A DNA stretch of 64,000 bases from Undaria pinnatifida (lineage: Eukaryota > Sar > Phaeophyceae > Laminariales > Alariaceae). Below, one piece after another: positions 1 to 9,431 of this stretch (its first letter is position 1; the number at the start of each line of letters is the position of its first letter). Both the position numbers and the translations under genes were made by a program. Where the stretch lies: NCBI GenBank assembly GCA_012845835.1, contig JABAKD010000002.1:1550001-1614000 (forward strand), written 5' to 3'. The notes below the pieces were generated by a model. It saw only the letters and a list, made by a program, of their open reading frames with translations. It was not told the DNA's origin and made no database searches.

Positions 1-1530
1 CGCTCTTGAGGAAGCCAAGCCCACTATAGAGGACACACAAGTAGTGCAACCCGTACAGTGGGATGATCCAAAAACCGTGTGTACGCACATACACAACAAT
101 GTCGCTCTGTACGGTGCATTCTTCCTGCAGGTTGCCTAACACGGACAATCGAAACTAACTAATGGCCGCGGGGAGCGTCTTTTTTGCCTTTAGCGTGTGA
201 TATCAATCAAAACGTTCGACGATATTGTACATTTTAATGAGAAGAGGTAACAGACGGGGTCACTTTTCGAGTTATATGACGAGGGGTATACTTCTGAAGG
301 CCAAACCTTACACCACAAAGCCCCACGCCAGGATATTTTGGTAGTCGCGAGGTGTCGACAACCCAACAAAAAAGGTATTCTTGGGGCAGGCGCGTCCTCT
401 ACGAACATCATTTTTGTTCAGCCTAAGCTATGTGAGCTTGGTAATGCGGTCGTTGGCACATGGTACCCTGGTATTGTGTGGTCGATTCGATACCAATATA
501 CTGTATCCAGTATCATTACTTCCAGTGTGACTTATGATGAGGTATGTCGGTTAACTGTTTAGATTAATGCTCAGTCTCATGTCAAAGAGCCAGTCAATTT
601 TCTCGGGAAGACGTCTTTTTCGAGATGGCCAGCCAGGTCTTGCCGCCCGGTGGACGACGCCTCTTCTTCGTTCTTGTAATTTTTTTTGCAACAGTATCAA
701 CACACTGTTAAGGATTTAGTGGGGTATTAGTCTGTTTGACCACTTGCATAAGGTCAACCGATTTCTTACCCAACCTACAGCAAGCCATATAACAGTCTTC
801 TCATCCGAAACGGTTGGATAGCAGGCCCACCAATTATACGTGCGGACGTGCCATATATCCCAGCGGTTTCATTCCCCGCGAATACCGTTATGAGTATTTT
901 CTCAGGTTCGACATGCGGAAAGTAGCAAACAAATATTGGTGTGGATGGTGGGATTTGAACTCACGACCAAACTACCCATGGCACCTGTCGACGACGCTAT
1001 TTGATAGGTTATACTGGGGTATTAGACTAGTCCGTTCGACGGCTTACACAAGGTTAACCAAAAATAGCTCACACAAACTACGTCTTATAACAACATTGGC
1101 CATGGATTAACAGTTCGGCACTCTTCACAGAGTCCTGTATGAGCTAGTCCACCGTCAATCGCGATTGTTAAAGCGCGTGCCTGGTGGTCCTCGAGGTGTA
1201 CAGCAACCTCGATATTGCCGACGTCGGACTTTCCACATGCAGAGCGTTCAAAAAGGTTTTTGAATTCTTCATAAAATGTGCAGTTTAGTGATCGTACCTG
1301 ATGGAGAAGAAGATTGTCGAGTTACATGATGACTCGACGATGTCTATTGACCCTACGACGTTATCCAATTCCGCAAACACGCTTCCCGCTCCAGAGAGCA
1401 GGGCCAAGAAGGCTGCCACAGGAGCGGCCATGGCGATCTGTATCGCGTCACCAGGTTGTGTGAAGCAGTACGCTCAGGCGACACCTGAAAGTGTCACACA
1501 TCCAGATATGTTCGAAGCAAGAGGGTAAAC
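1..1530. other. No gene recognised; diverged local duplication
   Basis: I see no credible coding region here. Two diverged copies of a segment of about 55 bases occur at about 711-768 and 1006-1062; both contain a GGGGTATTAG block followed by an AAGGT(C/T)AACC block. A tRNA-complementary stretch lies between them at 937 and is listed separately. The short open frames in this stretch have no family features. Confidence 0.4.
937..982 (+). other. Primer-binding-site-like tRNA complement
   Basis: Read on the minus strand, this stretch resembles the 3' part of a tRNA: a T-loop TTCAAAT between GTGAG and CCCAC, then CATCCAC, A and CCA. The matching 5' acceptor strand GTGGATG is not found upstream at tRNA distance, so this is not a complete tRNA gene. 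On the plus strand it begins TGGTGTGGATGG, as an LTR-element primer site would. No flanking LTR pair was found, so this would be a relic. Confidence 0.35.
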
Positions 1531-1534
1531 GATC

Positions 1535-1657
1535 GACTATATGACACTCAACTCGTAATGCGCGCGATCGGAGTATCACACACAGCTTGCAAAGATGAGT
1601 TTCGACGAAATCTTCGACCTCACAGCTGGAGTGTATTTTCATTTTTAATAATATATG
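1535..1657 (+). repeat. Family E repeat, terminal block only
   Basis: This copy contains the conserved end block of family E: CGCGATCGGAGTATCACAC, the AGCTTGCAAAGATGAG segment and CACAGCTGGAGTGTATTTT, then an AT-rich tail. Upstream modules present in longer copies (for example 31600-32285) are missing, so the copy is truncated on the side away from the AT tail. Confidence 0.8.
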
Positions 1658-2790
1658 AGGGGCAAGGGAGTGGGTGAATCGGGTCGTCCTTTGTCAAGGG
1701 AGTCGTACCATATCTACCACGGAGCAGAGTGTTGGTGATACCCTCTCTCACGCTTTTTCCTGGTAGGGGTGTTGTTCTCCAACACTAAATCGACAGCTAG
1801 CTGGTCTTCCAACACCTACCTTGCCTCCTGGCGGTGCTGCGTGTTATCTTCTCCGCGTGAGGGAAGTAAACCCCTTGCACAGATTAATTCAATACATGTT
1901 GGGTTGTTCTTCAACGACGTATTTTCGACTTACACCGCAGCTGGTAGTTTAGTCCACGTATTTTCAGCTATAATATATAGTCCACCTCTGACTCGAGATT
2001 TGTTCGGAAAGATGTGAGGTTTTAGGTTGATGCCTACATGTGTGGGTGCTGTGTCAATCGTGTGATGGCAGTGCAGTGCAGAGTGCAATTGGTATTTTGT
2101 TTGACACCGGTGCTACAGCTGTAAGTATTGCCTGATATTCCGTAACACGTTGCTTGGTTTCTGGATATATATACTCGTAAGATCAAACGACCGTTGATTG
2201 TATAACATATACGGAGGTCTTTGCCGCGGCTGGCGGATGCCCACCGGCGGCTCGGCGCATGCCCAGCATGGTCAGGGATGTATGTGAAAGGCAAAAACGA
2301 AAAAAAAGGGACTATATACAGGTTTCAACGGGTGTAGGAAAAAGAAAAACGTGGCATAACGTACTGTCAAGGGGTTTGAGGAAACTTAGAACGGAACGCT
2401 GACGTGAGCAGGCGTTGGTGTAGGTCGGATTTTCTCCGCCGGCAAGCGTTTCAATTCGTCAGACATGAGCTGGTTGTTGCTGCTTCCTTAGTTGTATCCG
2501 GCTGACGATGTGATGACCGGTTGGTTGTGGATGTACAAGGAAATTAGAGACGAGTAAGTGACTGTTGTTGAGGTCAGGGGTAGGCGTTCGCCGTCTAAAA
2601 CTGGATGGTCATTTGGTACTCGTTGGCGGGACTGCCTATGTTCATGCTCGCCGAAAGACAAAAATGACAGCAAGAAATCTAAACTAAATGTCAGGCCATT
2701 TGATGATACATACTCTTTCTTGGGGAAATTTGTTACCGGTTTTCCAGCGCTATTAACCAAATCATACCGCACGAATAAATGTGACTCTTG
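1658..2790. other. No gene recognised
   Basis: Intergenic-looking sequence with no family-like open frame, no tandem array and no inverted repeat that I could detect. Short open frames on both strands lack domains and codon structure. Confidence 0.4.
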
Positions 2791-2794
2791 AGAC

Positions 2795-2890
2795 TTATAT
2801 CGGAGTATCACACACAGCTGAGCTGGCAAAGAAAGATGAGTTTCGACGAAATCTTCGATCTCACAGCTGGAGTGTATTTTCATTTTTTAT
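2795..2890 (+). repeat. Family E repeat, terminal block only
   Basis: The block runs from CGGAGTATCACACACAGCT to CACAGCTGGAGTGTATTTT and the AT-rich tail. A few bases are inserted in the middle (GAGCTGGCAAAGAAAG). It is truncated closer to the tail than the copy at 1535. Confidence 0.8.
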
Positions 2891-3013
2891 AAAATGGCAA
2901 ATGAATGAGCAGCAATTGAATCTCACTTTTTTACAAGATCATGCCAACGAAGCGGAAAGAACAATAAACAATAAAGTCTATATTCGTATAGACTATACAT
3001 TGGAAAGGTTACG

Positions 3014-3783
3014 CCATTTCTTATACACAGTCGGATTCCGCCAGTCGAAAACGACCCTTTTCGACTGAACTTTTTTTCGACCGGACTTTCCTAATCAATC
3101 CCTTTTATCGAGTCGAGTGCATAGTTTTTGTGCTCTTCCTAGGGGCGGTTGGTGTGAGGTAGTACTGCTGCACAGCAGTCGAAATCGGCTGGCAGCTCTG
3201 TGCTTCGTGCTTTCTCCGCGAGCAAGGGCTCGACGAACCCTCGTCCCAGCGAGTTGGTGGCTTCGGGCTTAGCAGAAAGCCGCCAAGGCTACGTTCGTGG
3301 AGTTGCACTCAGCCTATAGCCGGCAAAGCTACAGCAGGCGCAGCCGTTGTTGGCTGCATGGGATCGAGACCTCGCACTGCTGCCGTCGTGTGATACACGC
3401 TGCTGGCTACCGGAACTAGGAATGCGCCACGCTGAGAAGCAACAGCAGGGACAGCCAAACCAGCGTCAGCGCTTTGTATGATACTGCTATGTGGTACCTG
3501 GTATGGGTGTGTAGACGTGTGGCCGTGTGGGTGTGTGTTTGGTGGTGGGAGGAGTGATGCGATCGGTTAAAAAAACACGTGCAAAACGTTTTCGACGGAG
3601 TTTTTTTGACTGGAGGATCCAGTAGAAAAAGTCGAGTTTTTCGACTGGATCCGCCAGTCGGAATTCTCAATCGAAAAAAGTTGAGTCGGAAAAGCCCTTT
3701 TTCGACTGTGTAAGAACGCCCGATTTGGGCTTCAGTCGAAAAAGGCCGTTTTCGACTGACAAATCCGACTGTATAAGAAATGG
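3014..3783. mobile_element. Inverted-repeat element with CAGTCG hairpins
   Basis: The left end begins CCATTTCTTATACACAGTCG and the right end, read on the minus strand, begins CCATTTCTTATACAGTCGG, so the ends are inverted copies of each other. Both then run into hairpin-forming pairs CAGTCGAAAA...TTTTCGACTG, reiterated several times from about 3590 to 3775. No open frame of a transposase is visible in the centre. No clear target duplication was seen. A related single end is at 27313-27390. Best described as a fold-back or MITE-like non-autonomous DNA element; the class is unknown. Confidence 0.6.
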
Positions 3784-5420
3784 TTTCATGCTACTTTTTG
3801 GCAAGTCATAATTTCCAAAAACTTGCCAAATTGGCAAGAAATTTGCCAAAAAAACGAATTATTTAGAAATGCCGGCAAGCCTTTCGTGTATAATGCCGAC
3901 AGTCGTAGCGTTAAGTGGGTCATGTTTTCCGCGTTCCGTGTGCGCCCGATTAAAAGAGATGGCCTAACTCATCTCTCATAAATAGCGTATCCAAAACAGA
4001 AAAGCAGCCTGATTTACGGAAGGCGGAATCAGACGGGCGGAATCGGATCGACGACACTTACAATAAAACCAGAATTTTCAGAATATCTTGTCGAACAAAG
4101 TTATCGCGAAAGTATCAACTTGAGCTATCGCTCGGCCGCGTACATTCGCGAACGAATTCGCTGCGCCAAAGCATGTCAGCGAGCATCTCAGTTCACACGC
4201 AGATGAAGCTTTGTAGGTTGGGCGAGGGAAAACACGTCGTGCGCGCTTCACGCGAAGAGGGTTGTCTGCCCCCTCGATCCTGTTGATCTCGTGAATCGAC
4301 AACGGCGACACACGTCGCAGACGGCGGCTGTTCAAATACGTGTAGTATTAGTGTGCGTATCTGTGTTTGTCGAATGGTGCAATCACACCTGAGATGAGAG
4401 TGGCCACGCTCTCATGTTGACGTCACCATCGCTATCCGATCCAATCGGCACGTGGTGAGGCCTGAGATGTGCACTAGCGAATAACGAGATACAGCAGCAG
4501 CATCACGAGTACGCCTATGACACCGGTGGCGTGCTCACGACGGACAGATGTATCTGGCGCGTGTGTTTTGCGTGTTGTACTACTGTACTACTTTAATGCA
4601 GTTTTCGACATGTTACCAAGTATGTTACGTTACCTCCGATGGAACATATAGAAAACGTAACCCGGATGCCGTTGTAGGATGTGGATTTGAAATGAAAATG
4701 GACACCCTTTCTCTGTTGGATGCCGACCAGAAAACGATATCCGCAAATGGAAGCCTACAAAAACACCATTTTCCGGTATATCTGGTGTAAGTTAGCCAAA
4801 CAGGATTCGCGATGCAAAAACGTTCGTTTTCTGTTTCGGGTACGCTAATAATAGAAGAAGAGATGGCCGCATTACAATGCTTGGCACCAAAGCAACGAGC
4901 TCATCACAGCACACATCGCTCACCGTGTACTATACACTAGACATATACAAAACTCAGAAATATCGCAATGATATTGGTCGTTTAGAGACGACTTATATGA
5001 ATCTGGAGAGTTTTAGACGACCCCGGACTATTTTCATGTATTTTCGCCATACTTGGTCCTCCGCACTCTTGCTACTGCTGCTGTGCTGCTGCTGAGGTTA
5101 ATTGATTAGCAGGCCATTTTTCTACGAACAATTCATCAAAGAAAAAGAAATGTAAACGTGAAGAAAGAAATACAAAAATTTGAAAACAATTTGGGGTGTT
5201 CCAAGTGACCTGCTCGTCTCAGGGAGGCGGAACGCCATCCGTTGCCAAATAGAGCTAGCCAAGCGACGTTTAATGCGCCGAACTCCGCCCCAGCGCTCGG
5301 CCGAGATCCAAACATGCTTCAAAATGCACCCATGGCGGGCTAAATTGTCCCGCGGCCGAAAGTGCGAGAAGAATATCACACGGCCGCCGGAGAGCAGCAA
5401 GCCAGAAAAACGAATATCAT
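3784..5420. other. No gene recognised
   Basis: I saw no domain-bearing open frame or structured repeat. Short open frames up to about 100 codons exist on both strands but overlap each other and look random. Confidence 0.4.
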
Positions 5421-5424
5421 ATTT

Positions 5425-5835
5425 AACATATCACCTGCCCCACCCGTCCCCACCCCCCCCTCCCCCCCTTCCGCCCCCCTTATGATCAAAATCAGGCCCC
5501 CACGTCCTTGAAAACTCCGCCCTCCCCTCACCGGATATTCGACTGACAGGATTCACTTGATAAACTGATGCATTTCCTTCCACAGCTGTCAGATTTTGTC
5601 CCCCTCAGAAACGGGTTTTAAAGTTTCCGCGCACAGACTGCCTAACATCACCCTGCTGTCCCTGATAGCTACACTGTAGTTGCGAGGGGAATCGACGACC
5701 TATATCCTAAATGAGGACACACAACCCGTAATACGCGCGATCGGAGTATCACACACATCTTGCAAAGATGAGTTTCGACAAAATATTCGATCTCACAGCT
5801 GGAGTGTATTATAATTTTTATAATATATATATACA
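5425..5835 (+). repeat. Family E repeat, about 400 bp
   Basis: The C-rich leader is followed by the module with GATCAAAATCAGGCCCCCAC, then the CACTTGATAAACTGATGC and CAGATTTTGTCCCCCTCAG segments, the TAGCTACACTGTAGTTG segment and the conserved terminal block. It ends in TATAATATATATATA. This copy has one of the internal TTTCCGCGCACAGACTG modules, whereas longer copies have two or three. Confidence 0.85.
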
Positions 5836-6741
5836 TGCATTGCCATTGCAGCAACGTGCCATTGCAGCAAGATGATCTGGCCATTAACTGTTGGCCATGC
5901 ATTGAACCGTACTGAACACGCGGGCATATTGAAAGATGCATTCTAGCACACAGGACTACTTGCAGCAAAAGAAATAAAAAAGGGACACATGGGAAACGAT
6001 AAGCAAAGGACAAACAGAAGACGTAGGAAGCTATTCGAAACAAAGAGGGAAACAGGACGGCACGAGTGGTTGACCTCGAATTCTACTATATTCTTTACCA
6101 AGTTGGTTTTGAAGTTGGAATCTCACGTGGGTCATAGTATTTTTTTATTACAGTGTTCGCGAAATCCGTTTTTCGGAAAATACTTCCTCTCCGATAAACA
6201 ACGCGAGTTCCCCTCCCATTATTGTTTTGGTGTGTTTGCGTTGTAAGTAAAATAAATCCTGCAAGCGTCGCCTCTAAAGTATTAGAGGAAAGTGTGGTTG
6301 CGCGGCAACGAGTCAAAATAAAATATGAACAATGAAGCACGCAATAAACGGCAGAATCACAGCGGGTGTGTATCGACGGCAGCCATGCATTAGCGGCAGC
6401 AGAGCAAACCGTACTGTCGCCGCTGCTATCCCGCCACAGCAAGAAGCAGCACAGTTAGTGGCAGTTAGTGGCACAATCCGATTCAGCAACCAGTACAAGT
6501 AACACCAGCACCACCAGCACCGGAATTAGCCACGAGTTCCTTTGATTGTTCGCCCCACAACTTTGGGGTAATCTGCGTCCGAGCCTTCTTCTCGTTGTGT
6601 GCTGTAGCTGCTGCGGCTGCTGACTGTGCTGCTTCTTGATGCTTAGCTCAGCGTATGCACACCACCGCGCCGGCGAGCACCGCTCCGAGCACACCCGGCG
6701 CGCGACACGTAGACTGCGGCGGCCTCACATCGCGCCGCGGA

Positions 6742-6774
<33 letters not shown>

Positions 6775-6902
6775 TGCTGCTGTCATCGTGGTGTGGTGAA
6801 ATTGAAATGATACATACGAGCTGTCCTGTCGTCACCGTCGATGACACCAGCATAGCGGTACGAGCACGTGTACCAGGAGCTTTTTCGGAACGACGCATTC
6901 TC
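5836..6902. other. No gene recognised; short CTG repeat
   Basis: A (CTG)n tract with one interruption lies at about 6739-6783. The poly-Leu and poly-Ser reading frames across it are products of the tract. Nothing else in this stretch could be assigned. Confidence 0.4.
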
Positions 6903-7462
6903 TGTGAATAGCTTGTGAACACAATGGTTGTGTGGAGGCTCCGTTTTCTATGCGAAGAGATGCAGAGGTGGCACCGAAGTGTGTGCTAAAATCACTTGTG
7001 ATAAGGAAAAAAAGGGATAGTTTGGAACGGCGCTTGAGGCCAAAGAGAAAAAAGAAGAAGAAGAAGAAGAAGAAGAAGAAGAAGAAGAAGAAGAAGAAGA
7101 AGAAGAAGAAGAAGAAGAAGAAGAAGAAGAAGAAGAAGAAGAAGAAGAAGAAGAAGAAGAAGAAGAAGAAGAAGAAGAAGAAGAAGAAGAAGAAGAAGGA
7201 AGAGTAGGGAGAAAAGGGAGATTAGGGAGAGTGATCGTGATGGTTTGGATCACAGCTTGATCATCATGGAACAATGCCCCTAGTCCGGTAGAGTACCGGG
7301 ACAACAGGACAACCTCAACATACTCAAATATACGTTTACATCCGAATTCCACGAAAGATTCAACGTAAGATTCAACGTAAGATTCAACTGCATATATATC
7401 TTGTTCGTGCGACTAGAGTGCCCATTAACTTACATTTGAATCCAAGGTTTATACTCTCAGCA
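6903..7462 (-). repeat. Copia 3' LTR with expanded GAA tract
   Basis: It aligns with the LTR at 19234-19689 over its whole length, including the TATGCGAAGAGATGCAGAGG block and the repeated GATTCAACGTAAGATTCAAC block. It is about 100 bp longer, mainly because of an expanded GAA/TTC tract. On the minus strand it is preceded by the G-rich stretch ATTGGGGCT, a plausible polypurine tract. Confidence 0.85.
7050..7199 (+). repeat. (GAA)n microsatellite, about 49 units
   Basis: An uninterrupted GAA (TTC on the other strand) trinucleotide run lies inside the copia LTR. The partner LTR has only about nine units at 19396-19424, so the run grew or shrank after insertion. The poly-Lys and poly-Ser frames across it are not genes. 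Confidence 0.95.
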
Positions 7463-7689
7463 AGCCCCAATAATGCAAAGCCAGATTGCTAGAGAAGCCT
7501 CACACTTAGAAAACAAATTCGTAAAATAATCAAAAACAAATGGTTCTCATATCCAGTCCGGTGTATCAATCGCGGCAATGTGGATGTTCCCATGTTAATC
7601 ACACATTTACAAAAACAAAATATACAAGGAAAAATACGTATACAAAACTATGCTTGGTGTGATTACCAGCGATAAACACTCTAGAAGAT

Positions 7690-7925
7690 AAAAGCGTATT
7701 ATCATCGAGGCACGAGAAAAAAAGGGTTTTGTATGTGCGGAAGAAGTTTGGGGTTACTGCACGTTGACTAATGAGATCAACGCGGGTGGTTACTCTACAT
7801 GTCCTGGTATAGCAAAGGGAACCTTGGATTAATGTGTCTTATTGCTGACTAGCAAGCGAAGCACGCAGAGAAGAGAGGAGCATCGTCAGCAAGAAAACGT
7901 CAAGGTGTGATAGACTGGCTGATTT
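7690..7925 (+). repeat. Split direct repeat A1
   Basis: It is 236 bp and about 90% identical by eye to A2 at 14132-14367, starting AAAGCGTATTAT and ending GACTGGCTGATTT. It marks the left end of the tyrosine-recombinase element. The last 20 bases are partly duplicated just downstream, to about 7948. Confidence 0.9.
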
Positions 7926-8069
7926 GGGTTAGGTGTGATAGACTGGCTGAATTGCTTTGCTGCGACTGCTGCTGCTGTGAGACTGCGCTGGGACTGCCGT
8001 GGTGACGGCCGTGATAATAAGTCGTTGTGACTACTGCTGTGGCGAGTGCTGCGGGCTGTCTCTTTGACG

Positions 8070-9410
8070 ATGGGTGATTCGCCGGGTGCCGCGGCCCCTG
8101 CTGCCGCCAGCGCTAAGGCGGAGGATACTTTGGGTGACCGGGCCGCCGCAGCTCTCGCCAGCTCGGGGTCCTCCTCCGGGGCGCAACCGGTCGGTGCGGA
8201 CTTGCCTGCCGATGACTGGGCCACTTGGGCCCGACAGGTTGAAGCCGAATTCGCGCGGGTCCATAAGCGCCTCGACGACAATTATGGCGAGTTATCGGCA
8301 ATCGCCTCTTCCTCCCGCGAAGCAGCGGATGCATGTACTGATCAGGTCGCTAATCTAGACATCATGGTTCGACAGTTCAGGGAGAACAACTCTGGTCAGG
8401 TAGCCTCCCGAGACGACGGCGGCGCTCAGGAACGGCAGCGCCAAAAAGCACAACTCGCCACTGAAATGACCACTTGGAACAAGGTAAACACAGCCAGGAA
8501 GCTGTGGATTATTCGCGGGCGTATCCCCCCGAACCTCGGGGACTCTCCCGTTGACCTGCAGTCGTTTGTGGGGGAGGCCATCCACGTGACCGCCAACGTC
8601 GCATCCCAGCTTCGGTCTTTCAGTTCCTTTGACGTCGGGGCTTATGGGCCCCGTGTGGACGGGCCCATCGGGCACTCCCTAATGGTCGCCGACCGTCTCG
8701 ACCTCCTGAGATTGGCCGTCGTTGCGATTCTTTCTGTGGGTCTTTCGCCTGGGGTCGCCGACGATCTCCCCTGTCTGGCGCGGATCAACGCCCTCGGAGA
8801 CGCGTTTACGGTGGCGGTCATGGGCTTGCGCGCGCACACCTTCAGCAACTATAGCATGCTGTCCGTCCCAAAAGCGCATGCAGTGTTATGTGACATGGTT
8901 AACCGCGACATCGCTTTGTGGGTGAGTGAGCTCATGCGTGCTGCGCAGCGGTCTTCCCCTGCTATTGTCCCTCACCCAGCCGGCACGGCGTTCGACCCCC
9001 CACCCGTGCCCGCCTTCGTACGCACTCTCGAATTTTGCCACGGCGGGGGAGAGGTTCTCCGGCTCGTACTCAGCAGCATCGGTTCCGGCGCAGACAGGCC
9101 CACCAAGCGGAAGGCAACCGCTCCCCCTGCTGGGTCTCCCGGATCCAAGGGAAATGCCAACTCAAGTCTCCCCCAGGTGTGCCGAACGTTTGCGCGCACC
9201 GGTAAATGCAACTGGTCTCCGTGTAAGTTTCTGCACGAGGCCCCCGCGGCCTCGACATCATCGCCATCTCCACCCGCTCGCAGAGAGGAAGGCGGTGGAA
9301 GCGTGGCGGCAGGCGAACGGTCGCGGGCATTGTCGTTACGGCCGCCCTCCCCGCAGGGGGCAACAGGGGGGGGCGAGGGGGGTAGAGGCGCTGGTTCTGG
9401 TTCGGTATGA
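8070..9410 (+). CDS. gag: Gag-like protein of the tyrosine-recombinase element
   Basis: This 446-residue frame starts at the first ATG (MGDSPGAAAP). An upstream GTG in frame at 8046 is less likely. It is Ala/Pro/Ser-rich at both ends. Near residues 371-389 it has a CCCH zinc-finger pattern, C-x8-C-x4-C-x3-H, beginning CRTFARTGKC, which would suit nucleic-acid binding by a Gag. It lies between repeat A1 and the reverse transcriptase region, the usual Gag position in DIRS-order elements. The stop at 9408 is followed in the same frame by the RT-containing stretch, so it is either a natural Gag/Pol boundary or a nonsense mutation. Function is inferred from position and the zinc finger. The codons are GC-rich compared with the surroundings. 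Confidence 0.75.
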   Translation: MGDSPGAAAPAAASAKAEDTLGDRAAAALASSGSSSGAQPVGADLPADDWATWARQVEAEFARVHKRLDDNYGELSAIASSSREAADACTDQVANLDIMVRQFRENNSGQVASRDDGGAQERQRQKAQLATEMTTWNKVNTARKLWIIRGRIPPNLGDSPVDLQSFVGEAIHVTANVASQLRSFSSFDVGAYGPRVDGPIGHSLMVADRLDLLRLAVVAILSVGLSPGVADDLPCLARINALGDAFTVAVMGLRAHTFSNYSMLSVPKAHAVLCDMVNRDIALWVSELMRAAQRSSPAIVPHPAGTAFDPPPVPAFVRTLEFCHGGGEVLRLVLSSIGSGADRPTKRKATAPPAGSPGSKGNANSSLPQVCRTFARTGKCNWSPCKFLHEAPAASTSSPSPPARREEGGGSVAAGERSRALSLRPPSPQGATGGGEGGRGAGSGSV

Positions 9411-9431
9411 AGACACGGGCCCTGCCGCCAG

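Noticed and set aside
937..1010. Minus-strand tRNA gene
   Set aside because: Only the 3' part resembles a tRNA; no 5' acceptor strand GTGGATG is found at the right distance.
6932..7352. Long poly-Lys and poly-Ser open frames
   Set aside because: They are produced by the GAA/TTC microsatellite inside the copia LTR.
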